A stretch of DNA of 64,000 nt from Candidatus Raymondbacteria bacterium RIFOXYA2_FULL_49_16 (GCA_001789205.1 MFYT01000009.1:55571-119570); one strand, 5' to 3'. Positions 55,398 to 63,992 are shown, numbered from the stretch's first letter. A program made the numbers and translations. Notes: generated from the letters alone by a model not told the origin.

Positions 55398-56453
55398 ATG
55401 GCTTTCCAACCACGCTACACTATCACCCCCAGGATGCTCGATAGCTTGATGCTGATAGCTGAAGGACGCGCTGTTATTGAAAACGCGCGCCTCCTGCCCT
55501 CCCGGGAAGCGCAACTCAGGCGAAACGCGCAGATTAGCAGCACTCACTCTTCAACCGCGATCGAAGGCAATAAACTTACCCTGGAACAGGTTCAAACCCT
55601 TGCCCAGGGTGGAAAAGTGGCGGCAACTGAGAAAGACAAGCAGGAGGTGCTCAATTACCTGAATGCTCTGGAAAAAATACAAGGATTGGCTGTAAAAGGA
55701 AAAATTTCAGCCGCAGACCTGCTGAAGATGCATGGCGCGGTTTCAAGGAAAGTATTGAATGACGACCGCCAGAGCGGGGCATTCAGAGATGTCCAGGTCT
55801 TTGTGGGCAAAGTCGTATTCAGCGGCACCAGTTTCAAGGAAGAGGTCGCCTACACGCCTCCTCCTGCAGCTGAAGTAAAAGGGCTGGTCGAGGAATTCAT
55901 CGCCTGGTTGAACATTGAACAGACATGGGAAACAAACCCGGTCCTGCTGGCCGGAATTTCGCATTACGAGATCGCCAGGATACACCCCTTTGTTGACGGC
56001 AATGGACGTACCGCCCGCCTTTTCGCATCACTTGTACTGTATCTAAGCGGATTCGATCATCGCAGGCTTTTTACCCTTGACGAATTTTACGACCGGGACA
56101 GGAAGTCATATTATGCGGCATTGAAAGCCGTGCAGGAAGATAATGGCGACCTGACCCGCTGGCTCGAATATTTTACGCAAGGTGTTTCTGTTTCCGTGAA
56201 TGAGGTGAGAAATGCCGTAGCGAAAACAGGCGGCCGGTCAAAGGGCGTCACGGACCGGCAAATCACCTTGTCCTCCCGGCAAACTGAAATGATTGAGTAC
56301 CTTACTTCGCATGGAAAACTGACCAATCAAGATGTTCAGAAGATGTATAAAATATCAGCCCAAGCAGCCCACAAAGAACTATCTAAGCTTATTAAAATCA
56401 ATGCAATAAAATCTAAGGGGCATGGCCGTTCAGTGCATTATCTTTTGAAATAA
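55398..56453 (+). CDS. Fic-family AMPylator-type protein with C-terminal winged helix
   Basis: A cytoplasmic protein of 351 residues. The Fic active site HPFVDGNGRTARLF (about residue 196) is complete, with catalytic His and the anion-binding loop. The N-terminal SSTAIEGNKLT (about residues 51-61) is the (S/T)xxxE(G/N) inhibitory helix, so activity is presumably self-restrained (class II). The C-terminus has a helix-turn-helix (TNQDVQKMYKISAQAAHKEL), as in many stand-alone Fic proteins. It should transfer AMP to a protein hydroxyl; the target is unknown. It has no export signal and is unlike its T9SS neighbours, so it may be an unrelated insertion into the island. No clear ribosome site is seen. 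Confidence 0.9.
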   Translation: MAFQPRYTITPRMLDSLMLIAEGRAVIENARLLPSREAQLRRNAQISSTHSSTAIEGNKLTLEQVQTLAQGGKVAATEKDKQEVLNYLNALEKIQGLAVKGKISAADLLKMHGAVSRKVLNDDRQSGAFRDVQVFVGKVVFSGTSFKEEVAYTPPPAAEVKGLVEEFIAWLNIEQTWETNPVLLAGISHYEIARIHPFVDGNGRTARLFASLVLYLSGFDHRRLFTLDEFYDRDRKSYYAALKAVQEDNGDLTRWLEYFTQGVSVSVNEVRNAVAKTGGRSKGVTDRQITLSSRQTEMIEYLTSHGKLTNQDVQKMYKISAQAAHKELSKLIKINAIKSKGHGRSVHYLLK

Positions 56454-56458
56454 TCCCT

Positions 56459-56494
56459 GGTTGATGATTAGACTGATGATTAGGTTGATGATTA
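56459..56494 (+). repeat. Three tandem 12-bp repeats at a duplication border
   Basis: GGTTGATGATTA, GACTGATGATTA and GGTTGATGATTA lie head to tail, 25 bp before the second EEP gene. They stand where sequence shared with the first EEP locus begins. Confidence 0.65.
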
Positions 56495-56519
56495 ATTCCT
56501 TTAACCGCATTCGTTGAAA

Positions 56520-58376
56520 ATGAAAACTATCATTATTCTCCTTTTCAGTTTTTCCCAGATATTCGCCTTAAAATTCATGACCTTTAACATTTTAGATGGC
56601 GCGACAACCAGCTGGCAGCATGTTTTGAATATTATCAGGAATTCTGGCGCGGAAATCATTACAATTAATGAGGCGAATGACCCGGGTGTATTTTACAGAA
56701 TAGCTGACAGCCTTGGATATTATCGCGTTCTTTCCGTACATAATACTTACAATGTTGGAATACTAAGCAAATACGTCATTAAGGATAGCGCTATTTACAC
56801 GTCCTCAACATTATCCAAATCCCTTTTAGAAGCCAAAATCGAAGTTTCGCCCGATACATTCATTTATGTATTTACATCACATTTATATCCCTTTGGAACA
56901 GACAATGAAAGGCGCCTTGAAGAAATAAAAGAGATCCTGCCCATTATGGCGACAAAATCAAAGTTTCCCATTGTTTTTGCGGGAGACCTGAATTCACGGT
57001 CACAGCTTGACGGTCTTTCCGGAGATTATGGCGCCGTAACAACACTCATGGCGGATAGCGGCTTTTCAGACGTGTATCGTTCCGCATATCCTGATCACAG
57101 TGTCCAGCCAGGATTCACATACAATGCCCAAGGCGCAGCTGACCGGAGAATCGATTATATTTTTACGAATCCGGGATTCAGCGCTATCAGCGCGAATGTA
57201 CTTGATAGCGGGGATTATGCGCAGTGGCCCTCTGACCATTTTGCGGTTTTTGCCGAACTGGATGTCGGTTCCATTGCAGATTCAACACCACCAGAGATAT
57301 CATCGATAGGCATTGTAAATGATACCATCATTACTATTACGTTTAATGAACCCTTGGATTCTCTCTCTGCTTCAAATCCTTCCAACTATTCAATAACAAA
57401 TGGCATTTTAGTGGAAAATGCGTCTTTGGGCCAAACCGGGACCATTGTTACGCTTTTAACCTCCCCCCATATGCTGGGAAGTGAATATGTGTTAACAGCT
57501 AAAAATATCCTGGATATTTCTGATACGCCGAACAGCACCGGCGATACCGGTGTCACTGCAGTTTACAGCTATGTATTATTGCAAAGAGGCGATACTTGTT
57601 TTGCGTTTGAGGACACATACATATCGGGCGCAGCGCCAACCGCAAACTATGGCGCTGAACCAATTCTGCTTATTGATGGCGACCAGGGGATCAAAACAGC
57701 CTTTTTAAAGTTCAACCTGTCGGCCATTAAACCCGATTCCTTGATTTTGGACAGTGTTCATTTGATTATAAAAGTTGCTACTGGCACTTATTCCAACAGT
57801 ATCTTTGGCGGATATGCAATGGCAGTCTATGACAATTCATGGTCCGAGGACAATGTAACGTTCAATACGCAACCTGTTATTTCCCAAGATACCCTTGGTA
57901 ATTTTAATCAGGTGAATAACAATCAAATTTATACAATAAAATTAAACAATACAATCCTTCTTAGCGAGACGCTTTCCATCGCACTCGTAACCAGCAACAG
58001 CGATGCGGCTGAATATCTTTCAAAAGAAGGGGGCTATGCCGCTTATTTGGTTGTATATACTCATGAACCAACATCTGCCATACAGAAAGATGTTAATAAC
58101 TGCTTCGATATTACATTATGCCCAAATCCATTCAACAACCACATTGCCATGCAATACAGAATAGCCGGAGAAACCACCGTAAGTATTTCCATTTTTAATA
58201 TTTTGGGTGATAAAATTATAGGTTATGTTAAAAAAAAGCAGTCGCCTGGATTGAAACGATTTAATTGGGAAGCAAAAGATGGTTCTGGCAATGACCTCGC
58301 CGCGGGAATTTACATATGCAATTTTCAGTTTGATAATGGCTTTCAAACCATTAAGAGAATATTGTTGGTTAAGTAA
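56520..58376 (+). CDS. Secreted endonuclease/exonuclease/phosphatase-family protein with T9SS sorting domain, copy 2
   Basis: A protein of 618 residues, co-linear with the 48294 protein through every domain: signal peptide (IIILLFSFSQIFA), EEP domain, Ig-like domain, DNRLRE-type domain (CFAFEDTYISGAAPTANYGA) and sorting domain (LCPNPFNNHIAMQY, ends RILLVK). All EEP residues are kept (FMTFNILDG, TINEAND, FAGDLNSRSQ, RRIDYIF, WPSDHFAVFA). DNA similarity is highest in the first 500 bp. It starts at ATG (a TTG two codons earlier is also open). It has neither the GGGCG ribosome-site region nor the promoter context of copy 1, so expression is uncertain. The reading frame is intact. Confidence 0.85.
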   Translation: MKTIIILLFSFSQIFALKFMTFNILDGATTSWQHVLNIIRNSGAEIITINEANDPGVFYRIADSLGYYRVLSVHNTYNVGILSKYVIKDSAIYTSSTLSKSLLEAKIEVSPDTFIYVFTSHLYPFGTDNERRLEEIKEILPIMATKSKFPIVFAGDLNSRSQLDGLSGDYGAVTTLMADSGFSDVYRSAYPDHSVQPGFTYNAQGAADRRIDYIFTNPGFSAISANVLDSGDYAQWPSDHFAVFAELDVGSIADSTPPEISSIGIVNDTIITITFNEPLDSLSASNPSNYSITNGILVENASLGQTGTIVTLLTSPHMLGSEYVLTAKNILDISDTPNSTGDTGVTAVYSYVLLQRGDTCFAFEDTYISGAAPTANYGAEPILLIDGDQGIKTAFLKFNLSAIKPDSLILDSVHLIIKVATGTYSNSIFGGYAMAVYDNSWSEDNVTFNTQPVISQDTLGNFNQVNNNQIYTIKLNNTILLSETLSIALVTSNSDAAEYLSKEGGYAAYLVVYTHEPTSAIQKDVNNCFDITLCPNPFNNHIAMQYRIAGETTVSISIFNILGDKIIGYVKKKQSPGLKRFNWEAKDGSGNDLAAGIYICNFQFDNGFQTIKRILLVK

Positions 58377-58415
58377 GATAATTTTACAGGAAGCTTCATA
58401 AAATCTCTTGTCTTG
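58377..58415 (+). pseudogene. Vestige of the SGNH gene start carried with the EEP duplication
   Basis: The bases after the stop (GATAATTTTACAGGAAGC, then TTCATAAAATCTCTTGTC) align with the spacer and first codons of the SGNH gene at 50157-50200. The start codon ATG is changed to ATA and similarity ends about 40 bp after the stop. Confidence 0.65.
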
Positions 58416-58446
58416 AAAGTAACCTTGTTAAAATGAGGCTATATTC

Positions 58447-59325
58447 ATGAAAATCCAGGAAGGAAAAATCCGGGTAAACGGCCATGAAGTCTGGTATCGC
58501 CGGGTTGGCAGCACAGGGACGCCGCTATTGACCCTCCATGGCGGCCCTGGCGCTGGCCACGACTATCTGGAACCACTGGAAAAATTGGCCACAAACCGTC
58601 CTGTCATATTTTACGACCAGCTTGGTTGCGGCAAATCTGACAAACCCAATGACCGGTCTCTCTGGAAAATAGAGCGTTTTGTCGCCGAGATAGACGCCCT
58701 CCGCCAGGCTTTGGACTTGGAACACATCCATCTACTGGGCCATTCGTGGGGCGGCTGGCTGGCCATCGAATATATGTCCACACATCCAACCGGTATAAAA
58801 AGCCTGATCCTTGCCAGCACCTCGGCCAGCACTTCTCAGTTTGTATCTGAAGCAAAGCGCCTTATATCTGAGTTGCCCCTGGAGATCCACGAAACACTGC
58901 ACCGTTTTGAGGCTGCCAGTGATTACACTAATCCAGATTATATAAAGGCTGTCAGGGAATTCTATAAACGCCACAACTGCCGTCTTGCAGAGAGACCTGA
59001 ACCATTCCAACGCACCCTTGTTAACCTCAGCAAAACGCCTGTTTATGAAACAATGAATGGTCCCAATGAATTCACGGTGATTGGAAATCTGAAAAATTGG
59101 GACCATACCCACAGTCTTGGTGAAATATCCGTCCCAACGATGATTACGGTTGGCAGGTATGATGAAGTCACGCCTGCGTGCGCAGAAACATTGCATCAAG
59201 GCATCCCACATTCACAAATGGCCGTCTTTGAACAAAGCTCCCATGTCGCCCATCTTGAAGAGCCGGAAAAATATCTGCGCGTAGTTGGTGATTTCCTGGA
59301 TGCGGTTGATGCTACATGTGACTAA
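58447..59325 (+). CDS. Proline iminopeptidase-type alpha/beta-hydrolase
   Basis: A cytoplasmic protein of 292 residues without signal peptide. The oxyanion motif LTLHGGPGAGHDYLEPL (near residue 30), the nucleophile elbow LGHSWGGWLAIEYM (Ser near 100), the acid in VGRYDEVTPACAE and the histidine in QSSHVAHLEEPEKYL make a full triad. HGGPG plus GHSWGG is the pattern of the proline iminopeptidase (S33) family, which removes N-terminal proline from peptides; amidase or esterase activity is also possible. FYDQLGCGKSDKP is the usual segment after the first strand. It stands alone between cargo genes and could process peptides imported after surface digestion. Confidence 0.88.
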   Translation: MKIQEGKIRVNGHEVWYRRVGSTGTPLLTLHGGPGAGHDYLEPLEKLATNRPVIFYDQLGCGKSDKPNDRSLWKIERFVAEIDALRQALDLEHIHLLGHSWGGWLAIEYMSTHPTGIKSLILASTSASTSQFVSEAKRLISELPLEIHETLHRFEAASDYTNPDYIKAVREFYKRHNCRLAERPEPFQRTLVNLSKTPVYETMNGPNEFTVIGNLKNWDHTHSLGEISVPTMITVGRYDEVTPACAETLHQGIPHSQMAVFEQSSHVAHLEEPEKYLRVVGDFLDAVDATCD

Positions 59326-59547
59326 GCACTAATTTTCTCATGCGACTTTTTCTTTCGCCTTTTAGTGGCAACCGGCCATCTTTTATATTTTAGTTAAGAA
59401 ACGACCCTGATATGCCTGACCTGACATGAAATAAATTGTATCATTTATTATACATTCTTGCTCTTATTTGTATCATAATCGATATCAGATTCCTGAAATT
59501 TAAAAAACATTGCAATGGTATATATATTGCTTTATTTTATTTATATT

Positions 59548-61509
59548 ATGAGACACTTTATTGTATTTGCTGGTTTAATATTATCTGTAAATATATTCGC
59601 TGCGCGCACGGTCATGGGCTTTGACCCCCCTGACCAAGCCTTTGTGTTCCGTGACAGCAGTTTAACCGCAGATACGCTTATCATAATAAACAGCGGCTCT
59701 TTTACTGCGGTAAATTCTACTATTGCCCTTAATTGTCTATTTGTTCTGAACTCTGGAACAATGGAGGTCAGGTCCTGCCATTTTTCTATCGACGGCCCGC
59801 TGGTAGCAGGAGGAAATAGTAGGGCCTTTATTTACGACAGTGTTATCATACGGGGCAATATCATCGGTTTTGAACAAGCGGTTATGGTCTTTGACAGCGC
59901 AACCCTTATTATGCCTACAACGTATGTCGGACAATATTCGATCAACGGGTCAAACCAGGCAAATATCACTATACAGAACTCCCTTCTCGATGTCGGGCTG
60001 GTAAAGCTGGGGGGCGGGCTCGTGGATTCTGCACGCATAACCCACAGAAACAACCGGTTCAACAAGCCGGGCGGGCTTTCCATGACATTCGGGATGTCCG
60101 GGAATAGCACTCTGATCGCAGAAGATTGCGAGTATGGGTTTGAACTGCCGATCTGGCACAGCTGTTCAATATCGATAAAAAACATCAATTCGGCCGTCAT
60201 TTGGTTTTCGATACCGGAAAGCGCATCAGTTACAATAGTTTTTCCTGACCCTGACTATCCCACTGTACCTGGTGCCAGTGCAGTAGATTCCTTTTCATTC
60301 AACAGCGGAGTGAATGGGCTGGCGGATATCCCTTACAAGGTTGAGGTTCGGTCTGTGCCTTTGGTATTCTGGTGTCTGCTTCCCCAGTCCGGCTCATCTG
60401 CAACGATCAATAATTCTTTTATCCGTGCCTGCGGTATCCAGTATTTCGGGTCGGGGACCGATACGGTTCAGGGGTTGTACAATGACTCTCTCTATGCTGC
60501 AGCCACAATGCCAATCTCGGACCGAACACTTGTTATGAACAATTCCCTGGTTGATGCCTGGACCCTCTATCCCATGGATTCCGTGACCCTTGTCATCAAA
60601 GACTGTATATTCGGAGAAATGCTCGCCTTCCAAAAATGCCATGTGATTATAGAAAACAGCGAATGTGACGGTACCGGCGGGTATTTCGGTGGAGAGCAAT
60701 CATCACGGATTGATGTGTATAATTCCACGATCCGGGATATTGAGGAAAACACCCCGATAGTCCATAAACAAACTTCTGTGCTCAGGCTGTTCAATTCCGA
60801 GGTCATAGGTCCCATTACCCTTTCACAGTCTTCCAGGATTCTCTTGGCCTCATCACGCTATGATACCGATCCGGCAGTGAATGACCAGGCTTATTTTCTG
60901 GCTGCATCAATTGATACTGTTGCCGTGGAGGGTAACACGGCCGCAGTCATCGGGTCAATAAAGGAATTCGCAGGACCGCAGAGTACCACGGCTTTCTCAG
61001 GGCTTATTTTCCAATATGACAGTGCCGGAGGCGGTACAGTGCTTATCGAAGACATCAGCAAGAACGGAGTGGTCGATGCTGATACACTCTATGTCTGGGA
61101 CCGTTCCGGTGTGGAAGAAGGCGCGTATAATCTCCATGCGGGAATTAAGGTTGATGGTGATACGGTCATTTCACTGTCTAGGGCAGTGCTGCTTCCTCAA
61201 CGGGTAAGTGTTGAAGCAATATTCGCCGGAGAGGCCGGTCCTGAATTATCCTGTTACCCGAATCCGTTTAATCCCTCAACTACAATACATATTCAGACAA
61301 AAGTCAAAGGTCTAAAGTCTAAAATCGTGGCAGATATATTTGATTTGCGAGGGCGTTGTGTGGAGACGGTCCACCGGACCGTCTCTGCCAACGACATGGG
61401 ACATATGACAATTGTGTGGGATGCATCGAACCACCCTAGCAATGTCTATATCGTGCAGGCAGAGGTAGGCGGAAAAGTACTTACAAAGAGGATCGTGCTG
61501 ATTAAATGA
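59548..61509 (+). CDS. Secreted beta-helix-like protein with T9SS sorting domain
   Basis: A protein of 653 residues from the ATG before RHFIVFAGLILSVNIFAA (signal peptide); the in-frame extension to 59515 is less likely and no ribosome site is visible. Residues 30-480 consist of short strands in a repeating rhythm (TLIIINSGSFTAVNSTIAL, LFVLNSGTMEVRSCHFSIDG, AFIYDSVIIRGNIIGFEQAV, ANITIQNSLLDVGLVKLGGG). This suggests a right-handed parallel beta-helix, a fold common in polysaccharide lyases and adhesins. No lyase active site can be named. The sorting domain begins near 571 (CYPNPFNPSTTIHI) and ends KRIVLIK. The CTD-coding DNA includes a 10-bp perfect palindrome and an AAAGTC-type simple repeat. 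Confidence 0.72.
   Translation: MRHFIVFAGLILSVNIFAARTVMGFDPPDQAFVFRDSSLTADTLIIINSGSFTAVNSTIALNCLFVLNSGTMEVRSCHFSIDGPLVAGGNSRAFIYDSVIIRGNIIGFEQAVMVFDSATLIMPTTYVGQYSINGSNQANITIQNSLLDVGLVKLGGGLVDSARITHRNNRFNKPGGLSMTFGMSGNSTLIAEDCEYGFELPIWHSCSISIKNINSAVIWFSIPESASVTIVFPDPDYPTVPGASAVDSFSFNSGVNGLADIPYKVEVRSVPLVFWCLLPQSGSSATINNSFIRACGIQYFGSGTDTVQGLYNDSLYAAATMPISDRTLVMNNSLVDAWTLYPMDSVTLVIKDCIFGEMLAFQKCHVIIENSECDGTGGYFGGEQSSRIDVYNSTIRDIEENTPIVHKQTSVLRLFNSEVIGPITLSQSSRILLASSRYDTDPAVNDQAYFLAASIDTVAVEGNTAAVIGSIKEFAGPQSTTAFSGLIFQYDSAGGGTVLIEDISKNGVVDADTLYVWDRSGVEEGAYNLHAGIKVDGDTVISLSRAVLLPQRVSVEAIFAGEAGPELSCYPNPFNPSTTIHIQTKVKGLKSKIVADIFDLRGRCVETVHRTVSANDMGHMTIVWDASNHPSNVYIVQAEVGGKVLTKRIVLIK
61363..61385. 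repeat. Perfect palindrome in the CTD-coding region (59548 gene)
   Basis: GAGACGGTCC and GGACCGTCTC form ten perfect pairs around ACC. It encodes ETVHRTVS between the 'GRCV' strand and 'TIVWDAS', the same CTD loop as the others. A simple repeat of AAAGTC/AAGGTC words lies in the previous loop near 61298-61322. Confidence 0.7.
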
Positions 61510-61743
61510 TCTGATCGCGCACCTTGCCGCATATGGATCAATACAAGAATTTTATAATTAGTCCAGAATTTTGGTATGGCCTAACTGATCTTATAAAGGG
61601 TTCCATGTTTTCCTTACTTGGAGCAAAGGCAAATAAACTGACATACAGAATCCAAATCGGATATTTTTTCAATTAATACACTCACCCCAGGGTGAAGAGC
61701 GGTGGATCTCATTGAAGTTGGACATGGTTGAGCGCTTAATCTC
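61510..61743. other. Intergenic stretch upstream of the third shared operator
   Basis: The gap from 61510 to 61829 holds no gene. Its first 234 bases show only a short TCACCC/GGGTGA palindrome near 61685 and no usable reading frame. The remainder is the operator/promoter listed separately. Confidence 0.5.
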
Positions 61744-61810
61744 TTAAATAATTACCTGCTGTATTCATAACAACTACCCTCGCTATTTTTCGTTTCCTGG
61801 TATATATTAT
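61744..61810 (+). promoter_or_regulatory. Shared operator/promoter, copy 3 (upstream of 61830)
   Basis: TTAAATAATTACCTG (61744) and ACAACTACCCTCGCTATTTT (61770) give two half-sites 22 bp apart, with TATATTAT at 61803, 27 bp past the second ACCC. Between the half-sites TTCATAACA matches TATCATAACA of copy 2. Confidence 0.65.
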
Positions 61811-61829
61811 ATATTAAAAAGGGGAAACC

Positions 61830-63992
61830 ATGATCCAGTATTTTGTGTTAGCAAGTATTCTGTTGACGGTTACTGTTTTCAGCGCTGTTCCAACAAATAT
61901 GTCCGGCTTTTTCCGTTCGGGCCAGGTCTTTCTTACCTGGGACGAAGTAACCAGCGGACAAAAATACATCATATACAGAAGCACCTCGCCTATTACAACC
62001 GGTGACCTAACAACAGCGAATAAAAGATTTGAGGTGGGCCCAGGCTCGTTAAACAATAAAATGCTTAAATATCTATCTGATTCCCTATCGAATCTTACTG
62101 GCGGGTCAAATTTCCCACTTCTGATACCGCCCTGCACAATAAGCAAGAATATCATATTGCCCTTGGATCCTTCCCTGTCTGGCAATGCTTCTGCCGCCTC
62201 AGAAGGGACCGGCATGGTTGTTTTAACAACACATACAGCAGGCGTCTATTATTATGCAGTCACAGCAGTGGTGGGCGGCGTTGAAGACAAGACCATTGGT
62301 GCGGGCAATACTGCCGACCCCATTACTGAGGCAGTCCAGGACCCGGCGCCGGTACTTATGTATCAAACAGACATAAAATGCGGTCGGCTATATCTGCTGT
62401 ATACCGATGTGGACTCGTTCAATCCCACCTATAGTGGCACCTATGCGTGGCCGTTCTGGGTTGCTGTCAAACAGGATTATAACACAACATCTGACAAAGT
62501 GGACCTTCTGTTGACCATTGAAGGCATGTCCGGCCCAATCCGTTACACGCAGAATTACGCACTGTGGAATTCCGATGGAATCGAAGTAAAGGCGTGCGAA
62601 ACAGGCAGCTGGTGGTTCGGATACAGCCAGACCTTTCCATTTGATACGAGCAAACTGCAGCCTACTGCGTCTGATCCCATGGCAGACCAGGGACCCGTGG
62701 TCAACTTCGTGCAAGCGAGAATAATGAATTTCTTCAAATGGATGATCCAGGTAGAGCCATATTATGCCAATCGGATAGACACAAACCGCATCCACGTTGC
62801 CGGTGGTTCAATGGGCGGCGGCGGCACGCTTCTGTTCTGCCAATATTATCCTGATTTTTTCGCCTATGGAAACGGCGATGTTCCCCCGACAAATTATCTT
62901 GAGACCGATTGGCATTGGCTCAGGCAGGCGGAGGCGCGCTGGGGATCGCATACAAACGATAATATTACGATCCATTTTACAGGCTGGCGCAGCGAAAGGC
63001 TGGAACAGGCGTATGGCGGCATGATACTGCACCAGTTTCTGAATACGGAACAAATGGTCCTGTCCATGGAGGGCATGGACCTGCCATGGATCTCCTTTGG
63101 CAGCGGCGGACTCGACGGAAGCGTTGATTGGCCGCAACAGGGAAAAAACTATTTTACCAATCTGGATGCGACAAGGCGCGGCTGGAACGGAGGATGCGAC
63201 GGTGACGGCGGTCACGGTACTGGCGGAAATATCCGGGCCCTTGCCCAGGCCGAAACCATACGGAAGAACAATTCATTCCCGGCTTTTTCCAGTGTTTCCG
63301 GAAATCCGGCGCTGCCATTGCCGGATTCTACTGCCGCGGTGGACTACCTTTTCAACAAACAGTTTATCTGGAGCACTCCCCATTATAAAGTGGGCAACTA
63401 TCAAAATCAGGTTGACGAGACAAACCAGTATGAAATTGTCATAGCCTCAACAACCGGCGACAACACGGCAGATATAACGCCCCGAAGGCTGCAGAACTTT
63501 GTGATTCTTCCAGGACAAGATTATATCGTCTCAAATACTGCCGTGAACAGTCCAGGTACGGTTTTTCAGACAGACACTGTGACGGCCGACAGTTTCGGTC
63601 TGGTAACGTTCAGGGGTTTTCAGGTTAAATCCGGCGACCAGAACACGGGCGGCAGCCGTTTTATCATGGTCCCGTTGAACCCGGTATCGGGTACAACAGC
63701 CCAATTATTGAAAGGCGACGGAGTCTTTATTACGGCTGCACCCAATCCGTTTAACCCGCAAACTGTTATCACAGTTAAGATGAAGGTGAAGGAAAAAGGT
63801 GAAAAGGAAAACCCGGGAATAAAAATCTTTAATATCCATGGAAAAATAATGAAAACAGTATATGACCTTCACCTCTCACCTAACACCTTCACCTTTTCCT
63901 GGGACGCTTCCAACCTGCCAAGCGGGGTCTATATCATCAAAGCAAACATCGGGAACACGGTTTTATCGAAAAAAGTCATGCTGATGAAATAA
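61830..63992 (+). CDS. Secreted alpha/beta-hydrolase (esterase-like) with Fn3-like and T9SS sorting domains
   Basis: A protein of 720 residues; AAAAGGGG precedes the ATG. The signal peptide is VLASILLTVTVFSAVP. The Fn3-like region FFRSGQVFLTWDEVTSGQKY to YYAVTAVVGGVEDKTIGAGN is nearly the same as in the 46137 protein. The core has VAGGSMGGGGTLLFCQYYPD (Ser near 327), FGSGGLDGSVDWPQQGKNYF (acid) and DGDGGHGTGGN (His). DITPRRLQNFVILPGQDYIV is shared with paralogues. The sorting domain begins near 639 (AAPNPFNPQTVITV) and ends KKVMLMK. It is expressed probably from the operator at 61744. The CTD has low-complexity KMKVKEKGEKE coded by one arm of an inverted repeat. Confidence 0.83.
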   Translation: MIQYFVLASILLTVTVFSAVPTNMSGFFRSGQVFLTWDEVTSGQKYIIYRSTSPITTGDLTTANKRFEVGPGSLNNKMLKYLSDSLSNLTGGSNFPLLIPPCTISKNIILPLDPSLSGNASAASEGTGMVVLTTHTAGVYYYAVTAVVGGVEDKTIGAGNTADPITEAVQDPAPVLMYQTDIKCGRLYLLYTDVDSFNPTYSGTYAWPFWVAVKQDYNTTSDKVDLLLTIEGMSGPIRYTQNYALWNSDGIEVKACETGSWWFGYSQTFPFDTSKLQPTASDPMADQGPVVNFVQARIMNFFKWMIQVEPYYANRIDTNRIHVAGGSMGGGGTLLFCQYYPDFFAYGNGDVPPTNYLETDWHWLRQAEARWGSHTNDNITIHFTGWRSERLEQAYGGMILHQFLNTEQMVLSMEGMDLPWISFGSGGLDGSVDWPQQGKNYFTNLDATRRGWNGGCDGDGGHGTGGNIRALAQAETIRKNNSFPAFSSVSGNPALPLPDSTAAVDYLFNKQFIWSTPHYKVGNYQNQVDETNQYEIVIASTTGDNTADITPRRLQNFVILPGQDYIVSNTAVNSPGTVFQTDTVTADSFGLVTFRGFQVKSGDQNTGGSRFIMVPLNPVSGTTAQLLKGDGVFITAAPNPFNPQTVITVKMKVKEKGEKENPGIKIFNIHGKIMKTVYDLHLSPNTFTFSWDASNLPSGVYIIKANIGNTVLSKKVMLMK
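63782..63900. repeat. Spaced inverted repeat in the CTD-coding region (61830 gene)
   Basis: The left arm GAAGGTGAAGG..AAAAGGTGAAAAGG (63782-63807) and the right arm CCTTCACCTCTCACC..CACCTTCACCTTTTCC (63866-63899) are purine- and pyrimidine-rich mirror complements about 58 bp apart. They occupy the two CTD loops on either side of 'IKIFNIHGKIMKTV'. Confidence 0.55.

Noticed and set aside
56459..56494. Three 12-bp tandem repeats considered as a CRISPR-like array
   Set aside because: No spacers, units too short, and no cas genes; it is a simple tandem repeat.
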